64,000 nt of DNA, taken from NCBI RefSeq assembly GCF_023061285.1, contig NZ_JAKGAM010000002.1, positions 248,001-312,000 on the forward strand, given 5' to 3'. A program made the translations under genes and the position numbers. Source of the stretch: Chromohalobacter nigrandesensis (GTDB lineage Bacteria; Pseudomonadota; Gammaproteobacteria; Pseudomonadales; Halomonadaceae). Shown one piece after another: positions 8,140 through 17,988 of this stretch. The notes beneath the pieces are model-generated. The model had not been told where the DNA came from, ran no database searches, and worked only from the letters and a program-made list of their open reading frames with translations. The first letter of the stretch is position 1; every line of letters starts with the position of its first letter.

Positions 8140-10938
8140 ATGTCATTGCTACTGATCGTGCTGTTGCCGCTGCTTGGCAGTCTGTTGCCATTGCTGGGTT
8201 CGAACCAGCGGCGCCATCAATGCGCCCTGTTGACCGCCGCGATGCCACTCATCGCACTGCTGGTTACCTTACGCGAGACGCCCGGCGTGCTCGCTGGCGA
8301 GGTCCCACGCCTGGCCTTCTCGTGGGTGCCGGCCCTGGGCCTGGACCTCGCCTTGCGCCTCGATGGTCTATCGCTATTGTTCGTGCTGCTGATCCTGGGG
8401 ATCGGCCTGCTGATCATTCTCTATGCGCGCCACTACTTGGCGGAAGCGGACAACATGCCGCGCTTCTATGCGTATTTGATGCTCTTCATGACCTCGATGC
8501 TGGGCATCGTGATGGCCGACAACCTGATCCTGCTATGGATGTTCTGGGAGTTGACCAGCCTGTCGTCATTCTTGCTGATCGGCTTCTGGAGCCACCAATC
8601 GGCTCCGCGCAAAGGCGCTCGCATGGCGCTGGCCGTCACCGGCATGGGGGGCCTGGCACTGCTTGCCGGCTTTATTCTGATTGGCCAGATCGTGGGCAGC
8701 TTCGACATGCAGACGGTGCTCGATAGCCGCGATGTCATCCTCGCGGATCCGCGTTATCTGCCAGCGTTGCTATTGGTTCTTCTCGGCGCATTCACCAAGT
8801 CGGCGCAGTTTCCGTTTCAGTTCTGGCTACCCCAGGCCATGGCGGCACCAACGCCGGTGTCGGCCTTTCTGCATTCGGCGACCATGGTCAAGGCCGGGGT
8901 CTTCCTGCTGGCTCGCCTGCATCCAGCGCTGGCTGGGTCGCAAGAGTGGCTTTACCTGGTCAGCCTGACCGGGTTGGTGACCATGCTGTATGGCGCCTAC
9001 TTCGCTCTCACCAAGCTCGATCTCAAGGCGATCCTGGCGTATTCGACCGTCAGTCACCTGGGGCTGATCACTATGCTCTTCGGCTTCAACAGCCAGATGG
9101 CGTTGGTCGCCGGACTTTTCCATATCCTCAACCATGCGACCTTCAAGGCAGCGCTGTTCATGACCGCCGGCATCGTCGATCATGAGTGCGGCACGCGGGA
9201 TATTCGCAAGCTCAAGGGGTTATGGCGCTACATGCCGATGACCACTGCGCTGGCCACCATCACTGCGGCCTCGATGGCCGGGTTTCCCTTGCTAAATGGC
9301 TTCCTCTCCAAGGAGATGATGCTTACCGAGTCGCTGGAGACACCGCTTCTCGGTGGTCTGGCATGGCTGATCCCCGCCCTGGCCACAGTCGCCAGTATCC
9401 TGTCTGCTGCGTATGCATTGCGCTTTGTGCGCAATACCTTCTTCGACGGCAAGCCACGCGATCTCAAGAAGACACCGCATGAGGCGCCTTTCCTGCTGCG
9501 TCTGCCGGTCCTGGTGCTGGCTATCGTGTGCGTGGTCGTGGGGCTATTCCCCGCCCTGACCGCCACGGGACTGTTGACGGCCGCCACCGATGCGGCCATG
9601 ACGATGCCCGCTCCCGAGCCCCACCTCAGCATCTGGCACGGTTTCAATCTGCCCTTGCTGATGAGCACGATCGCGCTGCTCGGTGGCCTCTTGGTATACG
9701 TGCTACGCCAGCACCTGTTCGCCTTCCATCGTCAATTCGCCTCACGCGATTCGCTGGCAATCTTCGAGAATGCCGTTCAGCGCCTGGTACGTTTCACTCA
9801 GTGGGCTATCGATACCCTCGAAAACGGTTCGCTGCAACGCTACATGCTGTGGGTGGTGATCAGCGCCCTGGTCGTCGCCGGCATGAGTTTGATGGGGATC
9901 GAAACCTTGAAAGGCGAGTTGGCCACGCAAGAGGCCAGTCCCTTGATCATCGTCGGTGCCGTGATCACCTGCTTCGCCGGTCTGGCGACGGCCTTCCTGC
10001 ATCGTCGTCGCCTGATTTCGCTGATCATGCTGTCGGTGGTCGGCTTGATGGCATCGCTGATCTTCGCGCGCTTCTCGGCGCCCGACCTGGCATTGACTCA
10101 GTTGGCGGTCGAGGTGGTCACGGTGATCCTCTTGATGCTGGCGCTATTCTTCCTGCCGCAGAAGACTCCCAAAGAGTCGAGTGCGTCGCGCATCGTCCGC
10201 GATGTCCTGCTGGCGGCGGGCTTCGGTGGCGTGGTGGCCAGCCTCAACTATGCCCTGCTGACGCGCCCCTTGAACTCGATTTCCGACTTTTTCCTCGAGA
10301 ACAGCGTACCCGGCGGTGGCGGGCATAACGTGGTCAACGTGATTCTGGTCGATTTCCGTGGCTTCGATACCCTGGGCGAAATCACGGTGCTATGCATCGC
10401 GGGGATTGGCATCTACAAGCTACTCAATCGCCTGCGTCTGTTCATGCCTTCCAGCGACAGCGAAGGACGGCCCTGGTCGCCGGATCGCTACCCCATGATC
10501 CTGGCATCGGTTTCCCAGTCGCTGCTGCCCATGGCCTTGCTGGTCTCGGTGTTCATCTTCCTGCGTGGCCACAATGCCCCGGGCGGTGGCTTCATCGCGG
10601 GGCTGGTGACGGCGGTGGCGCTGATCCTGATGTATATCGCCCATGGGGTCGAATGGGCCCAGCAGCGCTTGTCATTCCAGTATCAACCGATCGCCGTCGC
10701 CGGCGTCGCCATTGCCGCGTTGACCGGGGTTGGCAGTTGGGCCTTCGGGTATCCGTTCTTGACCTCGTCCTTCGGCCACTTCCACATCCCGCTGATCGGT
10801 GACATGGAGCTGGCCACGGCCCTGCTGTTCGATCTCGGTGTCTACCTTACCGTGGTCGGTGCCACGCTGATGATTCTTGCCAACCTGGGCAAGGTGACCA
10901 CGTCGCACCGTCCCTCCAAGCAGAAGGAGAAAGCGTGA
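8140..10938 (+). CDS. mrpA: Mrp-type Na+/H+ antiporter subunit A fused to subunit B
   Basis: A 932-residue polytopic membrane protein, the largest subunit of the Mrp (Mnh/Pha) complex that exports Na+ in exchange for H+. The N-terminal two-thirds is the NuoL/ND5-like antiporter core ([57 protein letters not shown]). Around residues 660-770 is the MrpA C-terminal part. From about residue 785 ([18 protein letters not shown]) it is MrpB-like, so A and B are one polypeptide, as in group 2 Mrp systems of Pseudomonas and Rhizobium. ATG 8140 has only a weak SD. The stop overlaps the start of mrpC. Confidence 0.94.
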   Translation: MSLLLIVLLPLLGSLLPLLGSNQRRHQCALLTAAMPLIALLVTLRETPGVLAGEVPRLAFSWVPALGLDLALRLDGLSLLFVLLILGIGLLIILYARHYLAEADNMPRFYAYLMLFMTSMLGIVMADNLILLWMFWELTSLSSFLLIGFWSHQSAPRKGARMALAVTGMGGLALLAGFILIGQIVGSFDMQTVLDSRDVILADPRYLPALLLVLLGAFTKSAQFPFQFWLPQAMAAPTPVSAFLHSATMVKAGVFLLARLHPALAGSQEWLYLVSLTGLVTMLYGAYFALTKLDLKAILAYSTVSHLGLITMLFGFNSQMALVAGLFHILNHATFKAALFMTAGIVDHECGTRDIRKLKGLWRYMPMTTALATITAASMAGFPLLNGFLSKEMMLTESLETPLLGGLAWLIPALATVASILSAAYALRFVRNTFFDGKPRDLKKTPHEAPFLLRLPVLVLAIVCVVVGLFPALTATGLLTAATDAAMTMPAPEPHLSIWHGFNLPLLMSTIALLGGLLVYVLRQHLFAFHRQFASRDSLAIFENAVQRLVRFTQWAIDTLENGSLQRYMLWVVISALVVAGMSLMGIETLKGELATQEASPLIIVGAVITCFAGLATAFLHRRRLISLIMLSVVGLMASLIFARFSAPDLALTQLAVEVVTVILLMLALFFLPQKTPKESSASRIVRDVLLAAGFGGVVASLNYALLTRPLNSISDFFLENSVPGGGGHNVVNVILVDFRGFDTLGEITVLCIAGIGIYKLLNRLRLFMPSSDSEGRPWSPDRYPMILASVSQSLLPMALLVSVFIFLRGHNAPGGGFIAGLVTAVALILMYIAHGVEWAQQRLSFQYQPIAVAGVAIAALTGVGSWAFGYPFLTSSFGHFHIPLIGDMELATALLFDLGVYLTVVGATLMILANLGKVTTSHRPSKQKEKA

Positions 10939-11288
10939 TGGAAGCGCTATTCGCGACCACCACGGGGATCCTGGCCGCCAGCGGATTGTACCTGGCGCTA
11001 CGCGGGCGCACCTTCCCCGTGGTCGTCGGCCTGACGTTGTTGTCGTATGCCGTCAACCTGTTCTTGTTCTCCACCGGGGGGCTGACCACCGACGGCTCGG
11101 CCGTGATCGGCGATGGCGGCGGTGAGTACGCCGATCCGCTACCGCAGGCGTTGGTGCTTACCGCCATCGTCATCGGCTTCGCCATGACCGCCTTCTCGGT
11201 GATTCTCGCCATGCGCGTGCGCGGTGACGTGGGCAGCGACCACGTCAACGGCAACCGTGTCGACGAGCCACGGGAGGACAAGTCCTGA
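10938..11288 (+). CDS. mrpC: Mrp Na+/H+ antiporter subunit C
   Basis: A 116-residue NuoK-like membrane subunit with LALRGRTFPVVVGLTLLSYAVNLFLF and a C-terminal helix near TAIVIGFAMTAFSVILAMR. ATG 10938 lies inside the mrpA stop (TGATG) and has AAGGAG at 10925-10930; a GTG one codon earlier is less well placed. In the Mrp complex C packs against A and D and helps form the proton or sodium path. Its own stop overlaps the mrpD start. Confidence 0.92.
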   Translation: MEALFATTTGILAASGLYLALRGRTFPVVVGLTLLSYAVNLFLFSTGGLTTDGSAVIGDGGGEYADPLPQALVLTAIVIGFAMTAFSVILAMRVRGDVGSDHVNGNRVDEPREDKS

Positions 11289-12799
11289 TGCAGCACTTGA
11301 TCATTCTACCGGTTCTGTTGCCGCTGCTTACGGGGGTGGCATTACTGATCCACCGTGGCGGCGCACTCACCTTGCGCCGCACAGCCAACGTGCTCTCGAC
11401 GATCGCGCTGGTGGTGGTGGGGATATTGCTGGTCGCCGCAAGTACCGACGATACCATCCGCTATTACGCCCTGGGCGACTGGCAGCCGCCATTCGGCATC
11501 ATTCTAGTACTCGACCGCCTGTCCGCCCTGATGGTGCTGGTCACCTCATTGCTGGCACTGGGCAGCTTGCTCTATGCCTGCGCCGGTGACGACGAACAAG
11601 GCTCCAACTTTCACGGGTTGTTTCAGCTGCAACTGATGGGTATCAACGGCGCTTTCCTGACCGGCGATCTCTTCAACCTGTTCGTCTTCTTCGAAGTCCT
11701 GCTCATCGCTTCCTATGCGCTGTTGATGCACGGCGGCGGCAAGGCACGCACGCATGCCGGCTTTCATTACGTGACGCTCAACTTGCTCGGGTCAATGCTG
11801 TTTCTGATCGCGCTGGGCATCCTCTATGGCACCATGGGGACGCTCAACATGGCCGACATGTCAGCGGTCGTGCCCACGCTGGATACCGCCGACCTGGGGC
11901 TGGTCAAGGCCGGCGCCTTGTTGCTGCTGATCGTGTTCGGGCTCAAGGCGGCTATGTTGCCGCTATATTTCTGGCTGCCGCGCGCCTATGCCGCCGCGCC
12001 GGCACCGGTAGCCGCCCTGTTCGCGATCATGACCAAAGTCGGGATCTATTCGATCATCCGGGTGTACACGCTGATCTTCGGCGAGCAAGCCGGTCCTCTG
12101 GCAAACCTCGCCCAGCCATGGATATGGTGGCTAGGCTTGGCCACGCTCGCGCTCGGTGCCGTGGGCGTGCTGTCCGCACGTGACATGCGCACTCAGGTGG
12201 CGTATCTGATCCTGGTCTCGGTGGGCACCCTGCTAGCGGGGATCGGCATGCATAATGAAGCCGCGCTGGGTGCGCTGCTGTATTACTTGATCCACACCAC
12301 CCTGGTCAGTGGCGGCTTGTTCCTGCTGGTCGATGCCATCGCCCAGCAACGCGGCAAGGCGGGCGCACGCATCGTACAATCGCGCACGCTGACGCAACCC
12401 GCCACACTGGGTCTGCTGTTCTTCGCCGCCGCCATCGCCATGGCCGGTTTACCGCCTTTATCCGGCGCCTTCGGCAAGGCCCTGCTGCTTCAGGCGGCGA
12501 CGACGGCACAACAGTATTGGCTGTGGCCGATTCTGCTGGGTAGCGGGCTAGCGTCCTTGATAGCGTTATCACGTACCGGCTCGACCATCTTCTGGCGGGC
12601 GTCGGGCGAGAAGACCGGCATCACGCTCGGCCCGCTGCGCGTCACCGCCACGCTCATATTGATCGGTGGTGCGCCGCTCATGGTGGCCTTTGCTGGACCC
12701 ATTACAGCGTTTACTCAGGCGACCGCCGCCCAATTGCTCGACCGCGACGCGTATGTAGAATCCATCATCGCCCGCGACGACACTGGAGGTGATGCATGA
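11288..12799 (+). CDS. mrpD: Mrp Na+/H+ antiporter subunit D
   Basis: A 503-residue NuoM/NuoN-like antiporter subunit. NLFVFFEVLLIASYALLMHGG, GLKAAMLPLYFWLPRAYAAAPAP and the conserved lysine within KAAMLP are typical of the ND4-type proton-translocating core. Length agrees with MrpD. The start ATG 11288 overlaps the mrpC stop (TGATG) and its end overlaps mrpE by 4 nt, so the subunits are translationally coupled. Confidence 0.93.
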   Translation: MQHLIILPVLLPLLTGVALLIHRGGALTLRRTANVLSTIALVVVGILLVAASTDDTIRYYALGDWQPPFGIILVLDRLSALMVLVTSLLALGSLLYACAGDDEQGSNFHGLFQLQLMGINGAFLTGDLFNLFVFFEVLLIASYALLMHGGGKARTHAGFHYVTLNLLGSMLFLIALGILYGTMGTLNMADMSAVVPTLDTADLGLVKAGALLLLIVFGLKAAMLPLYFWLPRAYAAAPAPVAALFAIMTKVGIYSIIRVYTLIFGEQAGPLANLAQPWIWWLGLATLALGAVGVLSARDMRTQVAYLILVSVGTLLAGIGMHNEAALGALLYYLIHTTLVSGGLFLLVDAIAQQRGKAGARIVQSRTLTQPATLGLLFFAAAIAMAGLPPLSGAFGKALLLQAATTAQQYWLWPILLGSGLASLIALSRTGSTIFWRASGEKTGITLGPLRVTATLILIGGAPLMVAFAGPITAFTQATAAQLLDRDAYVESIIARDDTGGDA

Positions 12800-13293
12800 T
12801 TCGTCCTCGCAAGTGGCTGCCGATGCCCCTGCTATCCGTCTTGCTGCTGATCGTGTGGCTGCTGTTGATGAACAGCATCGCCTTGGGACACTGGCTGCTT
12901 GGCGGCTTTCTAGCCATCGTCATCCCGCTGATCACCAAGCCCTTCTGGGAAGAACAACCCAGGATCAAGAAACCTTGGCTCATGGTGCGCTATTTCTTCC
13001 GAGTACTGCTCGATATCGTGGTCGCCAACCTGGAGGCCTCCAAGGTCATACTCGATCCGCGAGGACGGGCACGCCCCGCCTTCGTCGAGTATTCGCTCGA
13101 GGTACAGGAGAATTTCACGATCACCATGCTGGCCAGCACCATCACCCTGACGCCGGGAACGGTATCGGCGCACCTGCGCATGGATGGCAAGACCCTGCTG
13201 ATCCATGCTCTGGATGTCGACGATATCGACGACATGAAGCGTCATATCCATGAGCGCTATGAGCGTACGCTCAAGGAGATCTTCGAATGCTAG
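12796..13293 (+). CDS. mrpE: Mrp Na+/H+ antiporter subunit E
   Basis: A 165-residue membrane protein with two or three N-terminal hydrophobic segments (LLSVLLLIVWLLLMNS, LGGFLAIVIPLI), then a cytoplasmic part containing TITLTPGTVSAHL, the MrpE signature, and DVDDIDDMKRHIHERYE. ATG 12796 is chosen over an ATG 4 nt upstream in another frame; GGAGG at 12785-12789 serves it. In other bacteria MrpE is the subunit least essential for antiport. It overlaps mrpF by 7 nt. Confidence 0.92.
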   Translation: MIRPRKWLPMPLLSVLLLIVWLLLMNSIALGHWLLGGFLAIVIPLITKPFWEEQPRIKKPWLMVRYFFRVLLDIVVANLEASKVILDPRGRARPAFVEYSLEVQENFTITMLASTITLTPGTVSAHLRMDGKTLLIHALDVDDIDDMKRHIHERYERTLKEIFEC

Positions 13294-13556
13294 ATTTTGC
13301 TCTCAAGGTCAGCGTGGTGCTGTTCGCGATCGCGGTCATACTCAATTTGTACCGGGTCGCGGTCGGCCCCAGCCTACCCGACCGCATCCTCGCGCTGGAT
13401 ACGATGTATGTGAATTCCATCGCCTTGATCGTGTTATTCGGTATCTGGCTGGGGCACCGCACCTATTTCGAGGCGGCGCTGCTCATCGCCATGCTCGGTT
13501 TCGTGAGCACCGTAGCGGTTTGCAAGTACTTGTTACGCGGCGACATCATCGAATAG
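13287..13556 (+). CDS. mrpF: Mrp Na+/H+ antiporter subunit F
   Basis: An 89-residue, three-helix subunit with the family core LYRVAVGPSLPDRILALDTM, in which the conserved aspartate follows PSLP. It begins inside the 3' end of mrpE and ends 10 nt before mrpG. MrpF-like proteins also appear as stand-alone bile-salt/sodium efflux subunits, but here it is one member of a full operon. Confidence 0.92.
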   Translation: MLDFALKVSVVLFAIAVILNLYRVAVGPSLPDRILALDTMYVNSIALIVLFGIWLGHRTYFEAALLIAMLGFVSTVAVCKYLLRGDIIE

Positions 13557-13566
13557 TGGAGAGACC

Positions 13567-13968
13567 ATGATTGCCTTATATACGTTGATGGAAGGCATCA
13601 TCGCCTTCTTCTTGATCGCCGGTAGTATCTTCGCCTTGATCGGCTCGCTAGGGCTGGCACGCATGAAGGATTTCTACATGCGTCTGCACGGTCCCTCGAA
13701 GATCTCCACGCTGGGCGTGGGCTGTGTACTGCTGGCCTCGATCGCCTATTTCAGCCTGCTCGACAGCGGCCCTAGCCTGCAGGAGCTGCTGATTACCATC
13801 TTCTTGTTCATTACCGCCCCCGTCTCCGCGCATCTACTGAGCAAGAGCGCATTGCATCAAAAGCTCGAACGCGATCCCAGGACCCGCGGCAATCCCCAGG
13901 AGCTTCAGGAAGACGACGATGAGCACACCTCCGAGGAATCGCCCCAGGGCAGTTCCAAGCTACCCTGA
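13567..13968 (+). CDS. mrpG: Mrp Na+/H+ antiporter subunit G
   Basis: A 133-residue subunit with LIGSLGLARMKDFYMRLHGP and KISTLGVGCVLLAS, the MnhG/PhaG signature, followed by a hydrophobic helix (LITIFLFITAPVSAHLL). The last 35 residues are a hydrophilic, strongly acidic tail (EDDDEHTSEESPQ), longer than in many homologues. It is the last gene of the operon and is followed by an inverted repeat. Confidence 0.92.
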   Translation: MIALYTLMEGIIAFFLIAGSIFALIGSLGLARMKDFYMRLHGPSKISTLGVGCVLLASIAYFSLLDSGPSLQELLITIFLFITAPVSAHLLSKSALHQKLERDPRTRGNPQELQEDDDEHTSEESPQGSSKLP

Positions 13969-14013
13969 ACAGTTACAAACCAGCCTGAACATTGTCTGAC
14001 GTCCAACTGACGA

Positions 14014-14039
14014 CGCCCGATGGCATTCGCCATCGGGCG
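14014..14039. terminator. Inverted repeat between mrpG and hemH, likely terminator
   Basis: A perfect 11-bp stem CGCCCGATGGC (14014-14024) and GCCATCGGGCG (14029-14039) with loop ATTC. It lies between the convergent ends of mrpG and hemH. Neither side has a real U-tract (CCTTGCC on the plus strand), so termination strength is uncertain. Confidence 0.6.
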
Positions 14040-14077
14040 CCTTGCCTATAAACGCCTTGCCAAAACGGTCAGTGGCG

Positions 14078-15064
14078 TTACCAGCCTTGGGTGTGTTGCT
14101 CGACGAGCGAGGCCAGCAAGTCGATATGATCCTGACGATCATTGAGCGCGGGGATGTATTGATAGTCACTGCCGCCCGCCTCTTCGAAATATCCACGGTT
14201 CTCGACTTCCAGTTCTTCCAGCGTTTCCAGACAGTCGGCGGCAAAGGCCGGGCTGATCACATCAACGCCCTTGAGACCCTCGCCACCCCACGCCTTCAAG
14301 GTCTCGTCGGTATACGGCTTGAGCCACTCTTCGCGCCCGAAACGCGACTGATAAGTCTGTCGCCACTCATCCGCCTCGAGCCCCAGTGCCTCGGCTACCA
14401 GACGGCTGGTTTCTTCGCAATGACGTGGATAAGGATCGCCGGTATCGGCATAGCGTTTGGGAATACCGTGATAGGAAAACAGCAAACGCGATTGCCGACC
14501 ATGCGTCGCCCAATGCTCGCGAACGCTTTCCGCCAGCGCTTCGATATAGGCCGGATGATCATGGTAATCGCGCACGAAACGCAGTTCCGGCAAATGCGGA
14601 CACGGCGCCAGTGCGCGCGCCAAGCGATCGAAGACCGCCCCCGTCGTCGTGGCAGAAAACTGCGGGTACAGCGGCAGCACCAGGATGCGTTCGACCCCGG
14701 CGTCACGCAGCGCCAGGCCGGCTTCCTCCATGCTCGGCTTACCATAGGTCATCGCCAGCTCGACGGGGATCTCGGTCCCCATACGCGTTGCTAGCCGCTC
14801 CTTCAGTGCGCGTTGCTGGCGACGTCCGATGGCGAGCAACGGCGAGCCATCCTCCCGCCACACAGCCGCATAGGATTTGGCGACACGTGGCGGCCGAATA
14901 CGCAGGATGATGCCATGCAGAATCGGTAGCCATTTGGCACGCGGCAGGTCGATCACACGCCGGTCGCCGAGGAATTCCGCCAGATAGCGACGCACCGCTG
15001 ACGCCGTCGGGGCCTCGGGCGTGCCAAGATTGACGAGCATGACGCCGAAGGGAGCTGACCCCAT
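14078..15064 (-). CDS. hemH: Ferrochelatase HemH
   Basis: A 328-residue enzyme that inserts Fe2+ into protoporphyrin IX in the last step of heme synthesis, at the cytoplasmic face of the membrane. MLVNLGTPEAPTASAVRRYL opens the domain; LLFSYHGIPKRYADTGDPY carries the catalytic histidine, and ISPAFAADCLETLEEL carries the conserved C-terminal glutamates. ATG 15064 is chosen because AGGAGAGG precedes it and homology starts at GVMLVNLG; an earlier in-frame start adds 14 unrelated residues. It is convergent with the mrp operon and ends next to their shared hairpin. Confidence 0.94.
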   Translation of the reverse strand: MGSAPFGVMLVNLGTPEAPTASAVRRYLAEFLGDRRVIDLPRAKWLPILHGIILRIRPPRVAKSYAAVWREDGSPLLAIGRRQQRALKERLATRMGTEIPVELAMTYGKPSMEEAGLALRDAGVERILVLPLYPQFSATTTGAVFDRLARALAPCPHLPELRFVRDYHDHPAYIEALAESVREHWATHGRQSRLLFSYHGIPKRYADTGDPYPRHCEETSRLVAEALGLEADEWRQTYQSRFGREEWLKPYTDETLKAWGGEGLKGVDVISPAFAADCLETLEELEVENRGYFEEAGGSDYQYIPALNDRQDHIDLLASLVEQHTQGW

Positions 15065-15380
15065 GAAACCTCTCCTGTAAAAGACCTTTGCCGGACAGTG
15101 TAACAAGCCACGGGCACGTTGAGCTTATCGCGTTATACTATAGACACGATTTGTACAATAATTGGATAAATTATGTCCAAGACTTTAACACACAGTATTG
15201 GCTTGCCTGGGAGGCATGCCCTGAAAAAGCGCGTGGAAGCAATCGAGGATAACGTCGTGAGGAGGGAAATGCCCGGTGCCTTCGCACCTAGGCCCCGGCT
15301 GCCAGCCGGGCTATAAATTCAGCATTGCGGTGGGTGAGTGGAGCGCCGAACGCGACTCGGATGACGTCATGCGCGGTATG
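15065..15380. other. Intergenic region with promoter-like sequence, two small hairpins and a possible 47-codon ORF
   Basis: This 316-nt stretch separates hemH from a small unknown gene. It is AT-rich at 15130-15180, with TATACT (15134-15139) and TTGTACAATAATTGG (15151-15165). A 47-codon ORF runs from ATG 15173 to TAA 15314-15316 but has no good ribosome-binding site and no recognised family. Two hairpins lie inside it: GGTGC-CTTC-GCACC (about 15274-15287) and CCCGGCT-GCC-AGCCGGG (about 15294-15310). It may hold a small RNA or short peptide, or simply a promoter region. The strand and the functional unit are not established. Confidence 0.35.
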
Positions 15381-15683
15381 TCAAAACACCAACGGCATGC
15401 GCGAAGTCAGTGGGGACTGGTAATGCGTATCTCGTCCGATCACCTCGTCATGGGCAACCCACTGTACGAGATAGGCGCGATGAATGCCTGCACGCTTGAG
15501 CTCGGCATAGACATCATCCAGGGCGCGAAACAACATCGGTTTGCCACGTCGCATCAGCGGGTAGCGTTGGCCTTCGATATCCTCCATCTCGACGCGGTAC
15601 AGACGACTGCCCGCATGACTGATGACGCGAATTTCGAAGTCATGCTCTGCATCCACGAAGTGTTTTAGTTCCTTGATTTCCAT
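15381..15683 (-). CDS. Small conserved protein, DUF6482-like
   Basis: A 100-residue soluble protein without signal or membrane segment. MEIKELKHFVDAEHDFEIRV starts the protein; RLYRVEMEDIEGQRYPL and YLVQWVAHDEVIG resemble the small DUF6482 family of pseudomonads and halomonads, of unknown role. The family call is from memory of its pattern and is tentative. ATG 15683 has AAGGAG at the right distance and is preferred to an in-frame start 12 codons upstream. Confidence 0.55.
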   Translation of the reverse strand: MEIKELKHFVDAEHDFEIRVISHAGSRLYRVEMEDIEGQRYPLMRRGKPMLFRALDDVYAELKRAGIHRAYLVQWVAHDEVIGRDTHYQSPLTSRMPLVF

Positions 15684-16037
15684 AGATTTCTCCTTGAGAA
15701 AATAAACTCGACAAGACATCGCTACCTGCTATGGCGCACGCCCAGCTTGCCTTGCCGAGATGACAGAAATGTTGCATATGAGTATGGCGGAGATAGCGGT
15801 AAACGTCTCGGTTAGGGGCACACGATGCGCCTAAACCTGGACCGAGAAGAGGAAAAACGTACTTATTGAGACGCATCGCCCCGTGATAAGTTCCACCACT
15901 CGGGCGCATGACGAGGGAGATAGACAGGAAGGAAGCAAAAGATATCAATGCTCAAGTAGTGACACGCGCGCCGGCCAGCCGCCCTTGACTCACCAGGAGC
16001 CGGCGTACCGGCCCCCTGTATTGCACAGCGCCATGTA
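15684..16037. other. Intergenic region, no gene seen
   Basis: In these 354 nt between two small minus-strand genes, the open frames on both strands lack ribosome-binding sites and recognisable protein sequence. The part next to 15683 should hold the promoter of the DUF6482-like gene. No convincing hairpin, repeat or RNA gene was seen. Confidence 0.4.
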
Positions 16038-16337
16038 TCAAGAATCGCGCTGGTATGTGGATGGATCGATCGCCACTCCGAGCGAATTACGATCGACCCA
16101 GTTCCCCGCGCGAGTTTCCTTGTAGCGAAACACCACTCGGTCACCGATCGCGACGGGCAATTCGGCATCCTCGGTCTGATAACTGTAGGTTTCACCATCG
16201 ACGACCAGGGAATAACGGTAGAGATCGGGCATCCCCAACCACTCCTTGAACGGCCCTTCACGCTCGACGCTTTCCAGTCGACCACGCCCCTCGAGCTTGG
16301 GGGTACGTTTCTTGCCACGTTGAAATCCGCTCGCCAT
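16038..16337 (-). CDS. Hypothetical protein, 99 residues
   Basis: A basic N-terminus (GFQRGKKRTPKLEGRGR) is followed by a beta-rich stretch, RYSLVVDGETYSYQTEDAEL then VAIGDRVVFRYKETRAGNWV. No signal peptide, membrane segment or catalytic motif is visible. The strong SD GGAGGGGAG directly before ATG 16337 and protein-like codon usage support it as a real gene. The fold resembles a small beta-barrel of OB or SH3 type, which is a guess from the pattern. It lies 65 nt downstream of dnaB on the other side of that gene's stop; the two could share a transcript. Confidence 0.6.
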   Translation of the reverse strand: MASGFQRGKKRTPKLEGRGRLESVEREGPFKEWLGMPDLYRYSLVVDGETYSYQTEDAELPVAIGDRVVFRYKETRAGNWVDRNSLGVAIDPSTYQRDS

Positions 16338-16402
16338 CTCCCCTCCTGTTCACTTGCTCGCCGGCATTATAAGGCAACACCGGCATGTTTTACTTACCAT
16401 CA

Positions 16403-17791
16403 TCACTCGCCCATATGCTGACCGTAGCTGTCGGGAGCGAGATCCTCAAAGCGTGTGTACTTGCCGATGAAGGCCATATGCACGGTCCCGATCGGACCAT
16501 TACGCTGCTTGCCGATAATAAGTTCCGCCAGGCCGTGGTTGTCGGGATTGTCGGGATTATAGACTTCATCGCGATAGACGAACGCGATGACATCGGCGTC
16601 CTGCTCGATGGCCCCCGATTCGCGCAGATCCGACATCACCGGGCGCTTGTTGGGCCGCTGCTCAAGCGAGCGGTTGAGCTGTGACAAAGCGATTACCGGA
16701 CAGTTGAACTCCTTGGCCAATGACTTGAGAGAGCGCGAGATTTCGGAAATCTCGCCGGTACGGTTCTCGGAGAAACCGGGGATCTGCATGAGCTGCAGAT
16801 AGTCGATCATGATCATGCCAATGTTACCGTGCTCGCGCGCCAGACGCCGCGTGCGTGAGCGCATCTCGTTGGGCGAAAGCCCGGCGGTATCGTCGATGAA
16901 GAGTTGCTTGTCCTTGAGCAGATTGACCGCCGAGGTCAAGCGCGGCCAGTCCTCGTCTTCCAGTTGCCCGGTCCGCACGCGCGTCTGATCGATACGCCCC
17001 AACGAAGAGAGCATGCGCAGCATCAAACCCTCTGCGGGCATTTCCATGGAAAATACCATGACCGGCTTGTCACTGGAGATGACTGCATGCTCGACCACAT
17101 TCATGGCGAATGTTGTCTTACCCATGGAAGGACGCCCGGCGATGATTACCAGATCCGACGGTTGCAGGCCCGACGTCATCTCGTCCAGATCCCGAAAGCC
17201 GGAGGAAAGCCCCGTCATCTCTCCCTGCATGTTGAAAAGCTCGTCGATACGATCGACGGCCTTGCTGAGCAGGTCGCTCATGCCGATCGCCCCACCGGTC
17301 TTGGGACGATCCTCGCTGATCTGAAACACCAGGCGCTCGGCCTCGTTGACCAGCTCATCAGAGGGCCGGCCCTGCGGGGCAAAGGCGCCTTCGGCGATCT
17401 GATTGGCCGCCTGGATCAACTTGCGCAAGGTCGCACGCTCGCGCACGATATCAGTGTACGCACGAATGTTACTCGCCGATGGCGTGTTGCGCGCCAGCTC
17501 GGCCAAGTAAGCCAATCCGCCCACACCTTCCAGCTGATCGCGGTTTTCCAGCGCCTCCGAGAGCGTGACCACATCGAGCGGATGCCCTGCGTCGGCGAGC
17601 TGCGCCATCGCATTGAAGGTCAGACGATGTTCGTAGCGATAGAAATCGTTGGCGGTCAGGCGCTCGGCGACCGTATCCCAGGCGCTGTTGTCCAGCATCA
17701 GCCCGCCGAGTACTGATTGTTCAGCTTCCAGCGAGTGCGGTGGCACCTTGAGAGCCGCAGTTTCCTGGTCGTGCTCGACGTATTCGCTCAT
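16403..17791 (-). CDS. dnaB: Replicative DNA helicase DnaB
   Basis: A 462-residue hexameric 5'-3' helicase that opens the replication fork and binds primase and the clamp loader. The N-terminal domain (PPHSLEAEQSVLGGLMLDN) and RecA-like C-terminal domain are complete. Walker A is GRPSMGKTTF with K225, and IGMIMIDYLQLM is Walker B followed by the DnaB family helix. SRSLKSLAKEFNCPVIALSQ and QNPDNHG-type sequences near the end are typical. No intein interrupts the P-loop or the Walker B region. It lies downstream of rplI on the same strand, the usual gammaproteobacterial order, separated by a terminator. Confidence 0.96.
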   Translation of the reverse strand: MSEYVEHDQETAALKVPPHSLEAEQSVLGGLMLDNSAWDTVAERLTANDFYRYEHRLTFNAMAQLADAGHPLDVVTLSEALENRDQLEGVGGLAYLAELARNTPSASNIRAYTDIVRERATLRKLIQAANQIAEGAFAPQGRPSDELVNEAERLVFQISEDRPKTGGAIGMSDLLSKAVDRIDELFNMQGEMTGLSSGFRDLDEMTSGLQPSDLVIIAGRPSMGKTTFAMNVVEHAVISSDKPVMVFSMEMPAEGLMLRMLSSLGRIDQTRVRTGQLEDEDWPRLTSAVNLLKDKQLFIDDTAGLSPNEMRSRTRRLAREHGNIGMIMIDYLQLMQIPGFSENRTGEISEISRSLKSLAKEFNCPVIALSQLNRSLEQRPNKRPVMSDLRESGAIEQDADVIAFVYRDEVYNPDNPDNHGLAELIIGKQRNGPIGTVHMAFIGKYTRFEDLAPDSYGQHMGE

Positions 17792-17937
17792 GCTCGTTTC
17801 CTGACCAGTCGATATCGAAAGTCGGCGAAGTACACGTTAACCATGTCAGCCACCTCTATGATGACGTGATGACCATACTGTTGCATCTCATGGACCCTGC
17901 CTCACGTATCCCAGGATCTTGGCTCATGGCATAAAAA

Positions 17938-17963
17938 GGGCGCGAAGGTTACCCCTCGCGCCC
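17938..17963 (-). terminator. Rho-independent terminator after rplI
   Basis: On the minus strand, GGGCGCGA-type arms (TCGCGCCC at 17956-17963, GGGCGCGA at 17938-17945) form an 8-bp GC stem followed by TTTTT. It lies 26 nt after the rplI stop and closes the ribosomal-protein transcript ahead of dnaB. Confidence 0.85.
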
Positions 17964-17988
17964 CATGTCGGCATATCGCCGCGATCGC

